Assembly (NCBI GenBank): GCA_020344295.1
Contig: CP070819.1
Coordinates: forward strand, 1,963,963 to 1,972,195
DNA: 8,233 bases
Source: Dehalococcoidia bacterium
GTDB taxonomy: Bacteria; Chloroflexota; Dehalococcoidia; SZUA-161
Reading direction: 5' to 3'
Shown: positions 7,784 through 8,233 of the stretch, one piece after another
How the letters are laid out: the number at the start of each line of letters is the position of its first letter
Position numbering within the stretch: position 1 is the stretch's first letter
Program-made: the position numbers and the translations under genes
Notes under the pieces: model-generated
Databases searched by the model: none
What the model saw: only the letters and a program-made list of their open reading frames with translations
What the model was told of the DNA's origin: nothing

Positions 7784-7906
7784 CTTCACCTAAGGAAAAT
7801 ATATTATTGCTATGCTTTCACAAATTCACATTAAGGACATTAAGCCCAGTTACATAGTAAATAGCTTATGCACTGTTGAGCTCAGTTTATCTAGGGAGGT
7901 GTTGAT
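7784..7906 (+). promoter_or_regulatory. Intergenic leader before the helical repeat gene
   Basis: This 123-bp gap separates the methyltransferase from the last gene. It holds an 8-mer, ACATTAAG, twice with a period of 9 (7828-7835 and 7837-7844), an 8-bp palindrome TGAGCTCA at 7877-7884, and a strong ribosome binding site GGGAGGTG at 7894-7901. I could not identify a convincing -35/-10 pair or a terminator hairpin. The strong ribosome binding site suggests that the downstream protein is well translated. Confidence 0.3.
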
Positions 7907-8233
7907 ATGGCTTTAGGAAGTCTAGGAAAGCAAGTAAGTAATGTATTGTCGGAAACGATAAAAGGCATGGGCGACATTGGAAAAGCAACGATAGAAGCCA
8001 CTAGGGGCAACTTAGTTGTTGGCCTGCGCAGCGCTAGAGATGTCGCCAGAGAAAGTACCGGACTTATGGGCGACACTATCGCCGGTGCAATTGAGGCTGC
8101 CAATAAAGTAGGGGCCGAGCTTGGTACAACAGCTAAAGGTGCTGTAATCGGCTCAATACAGGCCATAGGCGAGGTTACTACGGTAACAACGTGGGTCATA
8201 AGCGACACGATAAGAGCTGCCATAAAGGGCACA
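7907..8233 (+). CDS. Gly/Ala-rich amphipathic helical repeat protein (3'-truncated by window edge)
   Basis: An ATG at 7907, seven bases after GGAGG (7895-7899), opens a frame that runs without a stop to the window edge, giving the first 109 residues. I do not recognise a named family. The protein is rich in Ala, Gly, Thr, Ile and Val with scattered charged residues, has no Cys and no Pro, and appears almost wholly helical and amphipathic. A motif [SG]-[ED]-T-I recurs at residues 15, 55 and 99 (SETIKGMG, GDTIAGAI, SDTIRAAI), 40 and 44 residues apart, which suggests 11-residue (hendecad) periodicity like that of LEA or phasin-type surface-binding helices. There is no signal peptide. Possible roles are binding to a membrane or granule surface, or a stress-protectant helix; these are guesses from composition. 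The strong ribosome binding site and clean frame make it very likely a real gene. Confidence 0.8.
   Translation, partial: MALGSLGKQVSNVLSETIKGMGDIGKATIEATRGNLVVGLRSARDVARESTGLMGDTIAGAIEAANKVGAELGTTAKGAVIGSIQAIGEVTTVTTWVISDTIRAAIKGT
7949..8233 (+). repeat. Degenerate internal coding repeats of about 40-44 codons
   Basis: The codons for [SG]-[ED]-T-I recur at 7949-7960, 8069-8080 and 8201-8212, each followed by a similar small-residue helical stretch. The DNA is diverged between copies (different codons for the same residues), so this is an old protein-level repeat rather than a recent tandem duplication. The last copy is cut by the window edge. Confidence 0.45.

Noticed and set aside
7891..8232. 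A 113-codon minus-strand frame at the right edge
   Set aside because: It is antisense to the helical repeat gene, which has a strong ribosome binding site and a regular protein repeat; the open minus strand is a by-product of the biased composition.

Overview
The window looks like a chromosomal segment from an anaerobic bacterium. All seven supported genes lie on the + strand. The main evidence for anaerobic life is a complete glycyl radical enzyme (GRE), a family that oxygen destroys. The surrounding genes (two tandem-domain universal stress proteins and a short-form maltodextrin/glycogen phosphorylase) fit an energy-limited anaerobe. A Chloroflexota (Dehalococcoidia-like) or deltaproteobacterial-type sediment organism is my best guess from gene style, but nothing here fixes the taxonomy. 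I saw no mobile element, CRISPR array, tRNA or rRNA.

Layout: (1) positions 2-724 are the 3' part of a tandem UspA gene cut by the left edge. (2) A 172-bp gap with a possible promoter leads to a GTG-started glgP (897-3047). (3) A GNAT acetyltransferase (3058-3504) follows after 10 bp, with its ribosome binding site touching the glgP stop, so the two are probably co-transcribed. (4) A second tandem UspA gene (3563-4456) follows 58 bp later. (5) After a 176-bp AT-rich gap come a GRE of the pyruvate formate-lyase superfamily (4633-7101) and, 25 bp on, a class I SAM methyltransferase (7127-7783), which look like a two-gene operon. (6) After a 123-bp gap, a Gly/Ala-rich, probably amphipathic helical repeat protein starts at 7907 and runs off the right edge.

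How the genes may work together: GlgP would release glucose-1-phosphate from stored glucan without spending ATP. The Usp proteins would sense or respond to energy state through nucleotide binding. The GRE would carry out a radical reaction on a substrate I cannot name. Its active-site loop reads Cys-Ala-Tyr, which is neither the Cys-x-Glu of the known eliminases and decarboxylases nor the Cys-Cys of pyruvate formate-lyase, and no activating radical-SAM enzyme is present in the window. The GRE-methyltransferase pair and the helical repeat protein are the parts most likely to be undescribed.
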